This document shows, one piece after another, positions 45,498-56,400 of a stretch of DNA of 64,000 nt (its first letter is position 1; each line of letters begins with the position of its first letter). The DNA comes from Thalassomonas actiniarum (GTDB lineage: Bacteria; Pseudomonadota; Gammaproteobacteria; Enterobacterales; Alteromonadaceae): NCBI RefSeq assembly GCF_000948975.2, contig NZ_CP059735.1, positions 4,278,001 through 4,342,000 on the forward strand, in the 5' to 3' direction. The notes under the pieces were generated by a model, which did not search any database, was not told the DNA's origin, and saw only the letters and a list, made by a program, of their open reading frames with translations. The translations under genes and the position numbers were made by a program.

Positions 45498-48400
45498 ATG
45501 AATATCAGGCAAGCTTTACATCGCATTAGCCTTATAAGCTTTTACCTATTCGCTTGTTGGCTCCCCGCAGCCTTTGCCGATATTGTTGTCGACGACAGAA
45601 ATGTCGTCAGTTCTGCCCGTGTTTCCCGGGTGGAAATCGAATATATCAACACCTTAGATATCACCAATAATGGCGGCGCCTTTACCAATATCGTCATTAC
45701 CGTTTCCAGTACTTCGCCAAATACCGTGATCACCGATAACCAGGTGCTGGTCAACGAGATGTTGTCCCCCGGCAGTTTAACCACCACAGACACCTTTTCC
45801 TTCCGCCAAAACCGCAGCGCCCCTTTTAATCCGGACGACCTGCAGTTTGACATCAGCGTTGAGGAAGTTGATATCCTGCCCCCGGCTGTGGCCATTTTAT
45901 CGCCGCAGGACGGCGATACCGTCAATAACTCTCCGGTGCAGGTGTTGGTGGCGGCAAGCGATGATGTTGCCCTGGATACCGTTACCGTCAACGGTATTCC
46001 GGCAAGTTTTGACGGCAGCAACTTTAGCGCCGATGTTCCCCTGAGCTCAGGGCTCAACAGCTTAACGGCGGTGGCTACAGACACTTCAGGCAACTCCAGC
46101 TCAGACACCATAGATATTGAACTGGTGGCACTGGATTTAACCGCACCCTCGGTGGAGATCCTCTCCCCGCTAAACGGCGATACCGTCAATGAAAGCCCGG
46201 TCAGTGTCATAGTGGCAGCGAGTGACGATGTCGCCCTCGATACCGTCACCGTCAACGGCATACCGGCCAGCTTTGACGGCAGTAACTTTACCGCCAGTGT
46301 ACCCATCCTTCCCGGCAGCAACAGTCTGACGGCAGAGGCCACCGATACCTCGGGCAACAGCAACTCAGATACCATAGATATTGAGCTGGTGGCGCTGGAT
46401 TTAACCGCGCCCTCGGTCAACATTCTCTCTCCGCTGGACGGTGATATCGTCAATGAAAGTCCGGTCAGCGTCTTGGTGAAAGCAAGCGATGATGTCGCCC
46501 TCGATACCGTTACCGTTAACGACATACCGGCAAGCTTTGACGGCAGCAACTTTTTTGCCAGTGTGCCGATAGAGCCCGGCAGCAACAGCCTGACGGCAGT
46601 GGCCACAGATACTTCCGGCAACTCTAATTCCGATACCATAGACATAGAGCTGGTGGCACTGGATTTAACCGCGCCTTCGGTGCAAATCCTCTCCCCGACA
46701 GACGGCGAAGTCCTGGCAGAAAGCCCGGTGGATGTCTCCATTGCTGCCGACGATGATGTTGCCCTGGAAACCGTCACCATCAATGGTCTGCCCACCAGTT
46801 TTGACGGCAGCAATTTTATCGCCAGCGTACCGCTGGATGAAGGCAGCAATACCTTAACCGCCACCGCCACCGACACCTCGGGCAACAGCAGCTCCGACAG
46901 CATAGAGGTCACCCTGGATTTGTCCCTGGGAGATATCACGCCGCCGACCATCAGCATATTGGCGCCGACGGACGGCGCGCTGTTAATCGATAACACCCCG
47001 GAGCTGGAAATCATCTTTGACGACAATGTCGGTATCAACGAAGGCTCTTTGCTCATCAGCGTCAACGGTGAAGCCATTTCCCCGGATTGTAATGCCGATA
47101 CCACGGATGCCTTTTGCAGCCTGACTGCGCCATTGCCGGACGGCGATGTCACCATAGCAGCGCAGATCAGCGACCTTGCCGGCAACAGTGCCAGTGACCA
47201 GGTAACTGTACTGGTGGATGTCGAGCCGGTCACCATCGATATTAACGAGCCCTTAGACCGTTTGATCACTGACCTTGCACAAATCAACGTCGAAGGCGAT
47301 GTCAGCGACAATGCACAAACCGTGACCGTCAATGGCGTAGACGCCAGTATCACCGACGGCCAGTTCTCCGCCCTGGTGCCCCTGCGTGAAGGTAAAAACA
47401 TGTTGGTGGCAGTGGGCACCAAAGCTTCGGGACGCACCGCCACCGACTCGGTGGATATCACCCGGGATAATATCGCCCCGATCGTACAGATCACCTCCCC
47501 CTCCGACGGCCTGGTCTCGGTCAACGACACCATAGATGTCACCGGCCAGGTCAATGACATAGTCAACGGCGCCGTCAATGCCAGCGTGTTTATCAACGGC
47601 ATTGAAGCCACGGTCTCAGCCGGTAACTTTTTAGCCACCGCCGTGCCCCTGGTGAACGGTCCTAATACCATAGAAGCGGTTGCCACCGACCAGGTAGGCA
47701 ACCAGGGCAGCCACCAAATCGAGGTGACCTTCACCCAGCCTGCCGGCGCCCGTATGAGCCAGTTCTCCGGCAGCGGCCAGGCCAGCGAAGTGACTACCCA
47801 GCTATCACAGCCCCTTATCGCCCAGGTACTCGACAGCTTAGGCAACCCGGTAACCGGACGTTTGGTGAAATTTGAAGTCAGCCGCAACAACGGCGGCGTT
47901 GCTCCGGATGCCTCCGCCGAGCTACAACGTATCATCCAGGTACCCACCGACGGCTCCGGCAAGGCCCAGGTGTTCTTCACCTTGGGCGATACCGCAGGGG
48001 AAGGTAACAACCGGGTGATAGCTTCCGCCGTCGGCGTCGTCGGTGAAGTGGAGTTTTGTGCCACCGCCCTGACCCGCCCGGCGGATAAGATCTTAATGAC
48101 CAGCGGCGACAACCAGCGCGGCCTGGTGAGCAGCCCACTGCCCAATCCTCTTGAAGCCCTGGTGGTGGACAGGGGCGGTAATCCAATTCAGGGTATACAG
48201 GTCACCTTCCAGGTCACTAAGGGCGGCGGTAATCTCGACGGCAGCGACACTATCGTCAAGCAAACCGGCAATGACGGTGTTGCCCGGGCGGTGTTAACCT
48301 TAGGGCTGGAACCCGGCATCAATAACAATGTCGTCAATGCCACGTTCCCCGGCCTGACCGGCTTGCCCGCGACCTTTACCTCCTCAGGCCTGTCGCCGGG

Positions 48401-49745
48401 CAACCCGGAAGAAACCACCTTCTCCGGCGTGGTACTCGACAGCGGTTTGACCGCCATCCCCGGCGCCGTGGTATTTATTCCCAACAGCCCGGCAACCGGG
48501 GTCACCAATGATGAAGGCTTCTTCCTGCTTGAAAATGTGCCTACGGGCAAAATCGATCTGGAAATAGACCCCTCAGGCAGCCCGCGCCCGGAAACTTTCC
48601 CGGCGCTGCATTTTGAAACGGTAACCGTCGCTGGCCAGCAAAACGATCTCGGCATGCCCATTATCCTGCCGCCGATCCAAACCCAGGACTCCAAGCTGGT
48701 CGGTGGCGATGAAGATGTCACCCTGCAAATGGTGGGGGTTGCCGGACTGGAACTGACCGTCTTTGCCAATTCCGCCACTTTCCCGGGCGGCAGTAGCACA
48801 GGACAGGTCACCATCAGCCAGGTACACCTGGATAAAGTGCCTATGCCGCCGCCAAGCGGCACCTTCTTTATGCCGCCGGCCTGGACGGTGCAGCCTGCCG
48901 GGGTCATCTTTGATCCGCCGGCCAGGATCAGCATTCCCAACGATGGACTGCCCCCGGGCCGGGTGATCGACATCTTCCAGTTTGACCATGGCCTTAACGA
49001 GTTTATCAACATTGGTAAAGGCACGGTATCGGAAGACGCTTCTGTCATCGTCTCAGACCCAGGTTTTGGCATTACCCGCGCCGGCTGGGGCGGTTGTGGC
49101 CAACCGCAACCGCCGACCACCTGCGCCGCCAAATGTGGCCCTTGCCAGAAATGTGAAAACAACGCCTGTGTCGCCGATACCTCGAAAAACGGCCAGGCCT
49201 GTGCCGACGGGCCGCAAGAGGCCAAGTCCAACGGCGTCACTTACTCAGTGGACGATTCCTGTAAAGGGGTATGCGATAACGGCACCTGTAAAGACAAGGA
49301 CGGCTTTAATGTCAAAAAACTGTTAAATGCCTTGAAAACCGCCGGTGACAAGGCCTTCTCCAGCTGTGTTAAAGATCCGCTGAAGAAGAAAATGACCGAT
49401 TTCCTCAAAGATAAAAACTTTAAAATCAAGTGCAGCGCCACCAATCCCAACTGCGGCGGCGCCGCCCCGGGATCCAATACCCTGACCTTAGGTAAAGCGG
49501 CGCTTGATGCCTCTAAATGCGATGATCTTTCCTCAAGCACCTTGCATGAACTCGTGCATGCCGCCGGCGGCCATCGTCATCGCAAATGTAAGGCCGACGG
49601 CACCGTGCTTGGAGAAATTGCCTGTACCGTCGGGGCAGATTGTAAAACCTGTGTCGATCCTAATACCGACAAGGCCTATGGCTGTGAAGCATCCTGCTTC
49701 CCCACCACAGGCTCTAAAGTCGGTAAAGCATCGGCCTGTAAATAA
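45498..49745 (+). CDS. Large secreted Ig-repeat protein with cysteine-rich HExxH tip
   Basis: 1415 residues with a signal peptide (LISFYLFACWLPAAFA). After an N-terminal domain of about 100 residues come four nearly identical Ig-like repeats of 87 residues (about 130-475; DDVALDTVTVNGIPASFDGSNF). Further Ig-like domains follow, then two Big_1-like domains (about 755-970, GxPVTGRLVKFEVSRNNGG) and a carboxypeptidase-regulatory-like domain (about 975-1055). The last ~210 residues are cysteine-rich (over 20 Cys) and contain HELVHAAGGHRH (H1350, E1351, H1354), the zinc-binding form of a metallopeptidase. It heads a four-gene operon. It may be a surface adhesin carrying an enzymatic tip; the target is unknown. 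Confidence 0.88.
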   Translation: MNIRQALHRISLISFYLFACWLPAAFADIVVDDRNVVSSARVSRVEIEYINTLDITNNGGAFTNIVITVSSTSPNTVITDNQVLVNEMLSPGSLTTTDTFSFRQNRSAPFNPDDLQFDISVEEVDILPPAVAILSPQDGDTVNNSPVQVLVAASDDVALDTVTVNGIPASFDGSNFSADVPLSSGLNSLTAVATDTSGNSSSDTIDIELVALDLTAPSVEILSPLNGDTVNESPVSVIVAASDDVALDTVTVNGIPASFDGSNFTASVPILPGSNSLTAEATDTSGNSNSDTIDIELVALDLTAPSVNILSPLDGDIVNESPVSVLVKASDDVALDTVTVNDIPASFDGSNFFASVPIEPGSNSLTAVATDTSGNSNSDTIDIELVALDLTAPSVQILSPTDGEVLAESPVDVSIAADDDVALETVTINGLPTSFDGSNFIASVPLDEGSNTLTATATDTSGNSSSDSIEVTLDLSLGDITPPTISILAPTDGALLIDNTPELEIIFDDNVGINEGSLLISVNGEAISPDCNADTTDAFCSLTAPLPDGDVTIAAQISDLAGNSASDQVTVLVDVEPVTIDINEPLDRLITDLAQINVEGDVSDNAQTVTVNGVDASITDGQFSALVPLREGKNMLVAVGTKASGRTATDSVDITRDNIAPIVQITSPSDGLVSVNDTIDVTGQVNDIVNGAVNASVFINGIEATVSAGNFLATAVPLVNGPNTIEAVATDQVGNQGSHQIEVTFTQPAGARMSQFSGSGQASEVTTQLSQPLIAQVLDSLGNPVTGRLVKFEVSRNNGGVAPDASAELQRIIQVPTDGSGKAQVFFTLGDTAGEGNNRVIASAVGVVGEVEFCATALTRPADKILMTSGDNQRGLVSSPLPNPLEALVVDRGGNPIQGIQVTFQVTKGGGNLDGSDTIVKQTGNDGVARAVLTLGLEPGINNNVVNATFPGLTGLPATFTSSGLSPGNPEETTFSGVVLDSGLTAIPGAVVFIPNSPATGVTNDEGFFLLENVPTGKIDLEIDPSGSPRPETFPALHFETVTVAGQQNDLGMPIILPPIQTQDSKLVGGDEDVTLQMVGVAGLELTVFANSATFPGGSSTGQVTISQVHLDKVPMPPPSGTFFMPPAWTVQPAGVIFDPPARISIPNDGLPPGRVIDIFQFDHGLNEFINIGKGTVSEDASVIVSDPGFGITRAGWGGCGQPQPPTTCAAKCGPCQKCENNACVADTSKNGQACADGPQEAKSNGVTYSVDDSCKGVCDNGTCKDKDGFNVKKLLNALKTAGDKAFSSCVKDPLKKKMTDFLKDKNFKIKCSATNPNCGGAAPGSNTLTLGKAALDASKCDDLSSSTLHELVHAAGGHRHRKCKADGTVLGEIACTVGADCKTCVDPNTDKAYGCEASCFPTTGSKVGKASACK
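45885..46925 (+). repeat. 261-bp tandem coding repeats, four copies
   Basis: Copies start near 45885, 46145, 46406 and 46667. Their proteins differ at few positions, for example NGIPASFDGSNF, NGIPASFDGSNF, NDIPASFDGSNF and NGLPTSFDGSNF. Confidence 0.9.
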
Positions 49746-49798
49746 CACATGTGGTAGTGTTACGTGACAAATCATAAGAACAGAGAAAGGATGAAAAA

Positions 49799-50344
49799 AT
49801 GAAATTAAAAGGATGGGTAATGTTACTGCTCTCGCTGGCATTATTTGCCAATGCCGGTGCGGGATTAACCACGGGCAAACATATGCATAAAGCAGAGGAA
49901 GAGGAACCGGCCGAGCAACACAAGTTTTCCAAAGCCAACCGTTATGATTTTGATGGTGAGCAGTATTGGTATTACAAGATGATGGAAAAAGTCACCAACG
50001 AAAGCGTTACCAACGGCACACTGCTCGGGGAAATTCAGGAAAGGGATCGAAAAATCTATTTTCAGCTGCCGAAAACGGAGGCGGACAATGCCGGAAAACG
50101 GAACAAGGGTTATACCATGGCGGTGGCAAAAATCGTGGCATTTTTAGAGCCGGGCTTTCTACCGGACAACGATGCCAATAAACAATATATGGCAAACCTG
50201 AAAAAGATACTGCAAAAAAATACCCAGTTATCGAAAAGGATCCTCGAAGACCATAGTCGATTAAGCCTATGGTTTTCAAGAAATAAAAATCGGCTAATCT
50301 GGTCTGAACAGGCCCAGCAGTTAGTCATAGCTGAATTGAAGTAA
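49799..50344 (+). CDS. Small secreted protein of the surface operon
   Basis: 181 residues with a signal peptide (MKLKGWVMLLLSLALFANAGA). The mature part is charged and helical and starts with an acidic stretch (KAEEEEPAEQH); it has no cysteine. Not recognised. It sits 53 bp after the HExxH protein and 84 bp before the giant Ig protein. The position right after a protein with a probable enzymatic tip would fit an inhibitor or immunity partner, but nothing in the sequence proves it. Confidence 0.7.
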   Translation: MKLKGWVMLLLSLALFANAGAGLTTGKHMHKAEEEEPAEQHKFSKANRYDFDGEQYWYYKMMEKVTNESVTNGTLLGEIQERDRKIYFQLPKTEADNAGKRNKGYTMAVAKIVAFLEPGFLPDNDANKQYMANLKKILQKNTQLSKRILEDHSRLSLWFSRNKNRLIWSEQAQQLVIAELK

Positions 50345-50428
50345 AACGTTTAACAGCATTTTAACAAGTTAACTGTCTAGCAAGACAAGATTTTAGCAAG
50401 TTAAACTAGATGTGGAGGTCGTAAACAA

Positions 50429-53400
50429 ATGAAGACCGGACGATTTTCTCAGACTACAGGCAAGGGATTTCTCGATACCTTGCGGCAATACCTCCCTGCG
50501 GTGTTTTTGTTAACTTGTTTTAGCTTTACATCACTGCCCTATGCCAACGAAAATAAAGATGACGATGAACTGCCGGGCCCGCCGGAAATCATCGACATCC
50601 CGGATGCCGGGCCGGTACTCAATGAAGACTGTATCGCCACCATTTTAAACCGCCAGACCCAGGTCAATACCGACGGTACCTTTGTCATTCCCAATGTGCC
50701 CGTGCCGCAGGGGGCTTTTCGGGTACGGGTAGTTTGTGACCGCGCCGACGGCAGCGTCGATAACGGCCAGTCACCCTTTGTGCTGGGCAACCCCAACGGT
50801 GAAACCCTGTTTGATGAAATCTCCTTTGCCGACGATGACCCCGTACCTGTCTCTATCGAGATCAGCTCCCCTGCACTGGAACTCACCCCTGAAGCCAACG
50901 GCGTCCAGTTGGTCACCACAGGCACCTTACCCGACGGCACCGAGATTGATATCACCCTGGCAGATACCGGTACCTTTTATCTGGTATCAAACCCCGCCAT
51001 TGCCACCGTCAGCGACGACGGCTTCATTAACGCCGTTTCCAGTGGCACGCTACTGGTCACGGCTACCCACGAAGGGGTTATCGCCACTATCCAGCTCACC
51101 GTAAACCTGACCCTGGATGCGGATGATGACGGCCTGCCGGATGACTTTGAAAGCCTCAATGCAGTCAACCCCGGCGGCGCCAATTTATCCCGCCTGCCCG
51201 GCGTCACCGTCGATGCCAGCAGCTTCTCCGGCTCCAATGTGCCGGATCGCGCCATAGACGGCAATATTTTCACTTCCTGGTTTACCAGTGTCGGCGATGC
51301 CGCCAACAAACGCAGCGCCCCCTTTATTGAAGTTTTGCTGCCGGACGATGTCGATGTCGCCCAGGTACGCCTGCTCGGTAACCGCACCAACCCGGTGGGT
51401 TTCGACTTTTTTGCCGGCCGCATCCAGGCCTTTGATGTCGCCGATAATGAAGTTTTTAACTCCGGCGAAGTTTTACTGCCGGCGCCCAGCCGTGACTTAG
51501 CCGTGCCGCTTGATGTCGATATGATCCGCCGGATACGTTTTACCGCCACAGACGATGAAAGCAATACCCCGGGACTGTCGGAATTCCAGATCTTATCCCG
51601 CCCCGGCGGCATAGGCTTAGACTTAAATGACGACGGCGACGCCCTGCTCGACTTTGATCTCGACGGCCTGAACAATACCGAGGAATTTAACTTAGGCACC
51701 AGTATCTTCCTTAACGATACCGACGGCGACGGCCTTGATGATGCCCAGGAAGGCAGCTTAGGCTCGAACCCGTTATTATCGGATACCGACGGTGACGGCC
51801 TGCTCGACGGCTCTGAAGTCAACCCGACCTCGGACAGCGACGGCGACGGTATTATCAATATGCTCGACCCCGACAGCGATAACGACCTCTTACCCGACGG
51901 CGTCGAACTTGCCCTGGGCCTGGATCCGCTGCGCGCCGACACCAACTTTAACGGTATCCCCGACGGCAGTGAAGACAGTGACAACGACGGCCTGCCCAAC
52001 AGTGAAGAAGTGCTGGAAAACACCGACCCGCTTAATCCGGATACCGACGGTGACGGCTTGCTCGACGGTGAAGAAGTCCTGCCGGGGGCAGACGGTCATA
52101 TTACCGATCCGCTGCGCGCCGATACCGACGGCGACGGCATGGATGACGGTTATGAATCCCAGTTTGGCCTCGACCCCACAGATCCCAACGATGCCCTGGA
52201 CGACCCGGATAATGACGGCCTCACCAATCTGGAAGAATCACAGCTGGGTACAGATCCCTTTAACAATGATACCGTGCCGCCAGCAGTCTCCCAGATCACG
52301 CCGTTAGATACCGCCTCCGATGTGCCCACCAACTCAGTGATCGTGGTGCGTTTTAATGAACAGCTGCTGGACACTTCCATCACCGACGGCGTGATCAGCC
52401 TCACCAATGGTGTTCCGATCACAGGCGACCTGAGTTTATCCAACGATTTATTGTCGGTCACCTTTACCCCGGATGAGCAGCTGCCGGGCCTGACCACTTT
52501 AGCCGTTGAAGTACAAGGCATACGGGATATTGCCGGTAACCTGATGGTGGGCAGCTTCAACAGCAGCTTTACCACGGCGGAATTTGTCGATGATATACGT
52601 CCGACGGTTATCCGCACCAGCCCGCTCAGCAGCAGCTCGAATGTGCCGGTCAATGCCCCCTTTACCATGGAATTTAGTGAACCTATGGATCCGGCCACCC
52701 TGATCCCGGCCAATATCATCGTCCGGGATAACATCACCTTTAGCAACGTTCCCGGGATGATACAGGTGGATCCCGACGGCCGGGTGGCGTCCTTCGTGCC
52801 CGACAGCACCTTTGCCATCGGCCGCAGCCACAGCGTTTTTGTGACCACCAATACCCAGGATGTGTCCGGTAATGCCTTGCAGTTCCAGCATAACTTCTCC
52901 TTTACCACCGCCTTTGTCCAGGACAGCGAGCGGCCCAACTTTATCGCCAGCAGTCCGAAAAACTTTGATTCGACCATTCCCGTCAATGCCCTGATCCAAT
53001 TGCAGTTCGACGAACCCATGAATATCGTCGATGCCGTACGCGGGGTCATAGTGACCACGCCGGGAGGCACAGTAGACGGCTCTATCGCCCTGGAAGATGC
53101 CAACCGCCGCATCAGCTTTACCTCGGCCAGTGCCCTGGCCCCCAATACCACGCATACCGTCAATGTCAGTACCGGCCTCACCGATCTGGTGGGTAACCCG
53201 ATAGACAACCCCATCAGTTTCAGTTTTGATACCGATGATGTCGGCGATGTCATCAGGCCAAGCTTTACCCAGGCAGATCCGGTCAATAACCGCTCGGATG
53301 TGCCCACCAATATGGCCGCCCGGATCACCTTTAACGAAAGGTTTAACGACTTAACCTTAAATAGCAGCAGCTTCTTTATTGAAAAAACCAATCCCTGCTG

Positions 53401-56400
53401 CTTCCCGGTGACCAGTACCATAGTGGTGGCAAACGACAGGTTAAGTGCCACCCTGACCCCGGATAACCCGCTTGAGCCCCTGACCTCATACCGGGTAAGG
53501 TTAAATACCGGTGCCCGGGATCTCGCCAATAACCTTTATACCGGCACCTCGGTACCGACAAACTTTAGTACCGGCGCAGGACAAGACAATAACGCCCCGG
53601 TAGTAGACAACCTCAGCCTTGAAGACGGCTTAACCGGCGTGCCCGCCAATGCCAGGATCCAGATAAGGTTATCCGAACCCGTTAACCTGGTGAACCTGCC
53701 AACAGACAGCATGACCTTGTCCCTGGGCGGCTCCGACATACCGGGCACCGTCAGCCTGAGCAGTGATCGCAGAACCATTATCTTTACCCCGGATGCACCG
53801 CTGGCCGCCGGGTTGTACCAGTTAAACTTAACTGGCCTTACAGATATCGCCGGTAATACCGGCATAGCCTTTAACAGCAGCTTTACCGCACTGGATACGG
53901 TAGATAACACCCGGCCAACCGCCAGTTCGGTTTCCCCCGTTAACGGCAGCAACTCGGTGGCCGCCGATGCCAGCATGTCGGTTACTTTCTCCGAGCGCAT
54001 CAACCCGCTTACCCTCAACAGCGGTAATTTCTTTGTTGAAAAAACCACAGGCGGCACGGTACGTATAGCCGGGGACTTAAGCCTTTCAGCCGACGGCCTG
54101 ACCGCCACCTTTACCCCGTTGACGCCGCTACTGCCGGGATTCACTTACCGCATCCGCACCTTTAACAGCATCCAGGATCTTTCCGGCAACGCCTTCTCCG
54201 GCAGCTCGGTGCCAAGTAACTTTACCATAGGGGGCGGCGAACCCGCCGATACCACTAAACCTCAGGTCCAGCTGATCACTCCCAATAACGGCGCCAGCGA
54301 TATCGGGGTGATCAATACCTCCGTGGTGGTCACCTTTACCGAGTCGTTAAATCCGGGTACGGTTACCAGCTCGACCATGGAGCTCTACGCCAACAGTGTC
54401 CGGCTGTTCCCGTCTATTTCCCGCTCCAGTGACAACCGTACCGTGACCCTGCGGGATAACTTACCCGGCAACAGCACCATAACCGTGATCATTACCGATG
54501 ACGTCACCGACCTTGCCGGCAATGCCATGGACAACTTTACCAGCGAATTCTCCACGGTGGCACCGACCGATACCGGCAGGCCTTCGGTGTTTAGCCAGCG
54601 CCCCGGAAACGGCGCCAGTAATGTCGCCACTGACCTGAGCCTGGTGCTCTTTACCAACGAACCTATGGATATAACCACCCTGCCCGGCGCCCTGCATATT
54701 TCACAAAACGGCGACGCCGTGCCCGGTACCATAGCCATTACCGGCGATGGCCGTAATATCGAATTTACCCCGGATGCCGATTGGCAGCCAGATGCCCTGA
54801 TCCAGGTCTTTTTAGACACCAATGCCAAAGATACCTCGGGCAACAGCATCTTTAACTACCAGGGATCATTCAGGACCCAGGCAGACGGCAGCAGCGACAG
54901 CCCGTTTGTGATCCGCGAATCCCTGTTCCAGCAAAACACCAATGAGCTCTTAACCAACAGCTTTTTTGATATTGAATTTAGCGAAGCACTCGATCCGACA
55001 ACCGTTAACAGCACCAATGCCTTTATACAGGAAAACTTCAGCGGCGGAGGCCTGATCAGCGCGACCGTCAACCTGCTTGGCGGCGATACCATACGTATCA
55101 CCCCAAATGCAGCGCTTGCCACAGGTACCAACTATTTCTACCGCTTACTCCCGGGGTTGCGTGACCTCGACGGCCAGGCCCCCAACTTTGGCAACTTTAC
55201 CCGCTTCTTCAGGACCGGCTCAGGCGGCGATAATACCGCGCCGAACGTACTGGCGGTATCACCGCCGGATGCCGCGATAGACATCCCTACCAATGCCGTG
55301 ATCCGCCTGCTTGTCGATGAACTGACCGACTTAAGCTCAGTCAATGACACTAACGTGCAGCTTAATGACGGCTCAGGCAATGCCATCGCCTGTACTATTT
55401 CCAGCCAGAATTTTACTGACGGCCAGCAGGAAATTTTGATCGTGCCCCATGCGCCACTCAAAGAAAACACACTCCACCAGTTAACCCTGGACGGCATTAC
55501 AGATCTGGTGGGTAACAGCATCAGCGTACAAACCACCTCCTTTACTACAGGCATACAGCCGGATACGGTATCACCGGCCCTGGTGCGCACTAACCCCTTT
55601 AACGGCGCGACCAATGTTGCCGTCAATTCCGTGGTCGACTTTGAAGTCACCGAAGCCCTGGATCCGGCCAGGTTCCAACATGCCGGTACCACATTACGGG
55701 ATAACACCACCTTCCAGAACTTGGCCGTCACCAGCAGTTTGAGCAGCGATGCCCGTAAAGTTACCGTCGCCCCGGATAATCCGCTGCTGGTCAACCGCAG
55801 CCACAGCGTATTCCGCTCCGGCAATACCATGACAGATTATGCCAACAACCAGCTCTTTAACTGGACCTTTAGCTTTACCACTTCATTTGATCCCGATACC
55901 ACCGCGCCCCAGGTGGCCGGTATCAGCCCGTCAGATGGCCTGGCTGACATCGCCAGAAATGCCCGGGTACAAATTGACTTTGATGAACCGATCCGCACTT
56001 CCAGCCTTGACGGTATTACCCTCAGCGACAGCGGCGGCACACTGACCGTCAGCAAACAATTTAGCAACGGCAACCGTACCGTTACTTTAGTGCCGCAGAA
56101 CCTGCTGACCGAAAACAGCTTACATACCGTCAGCATCGCCAATATAGAAGACTTGAGCAACAACCTGCTCACCGGCCCGGTCACCTCCAGCTTCACCACA
56201 GAAGACGGCGTTGATTTCTTCAGGCCGACCTTGGCGGTTGCCGATCCGGTCAACAACAGCACCAATGTACCCACCAATATGGTGGCCCATATCTCTTTCA
56301 ACGAGCGCCTCAATCCGTTATCCGTTAACAGCGATACTTTCTTTATTGAGCAGACTTCACCTTGTTGTCCAAAAGTCACCGGCACGGTAGCCGTCTCCGC

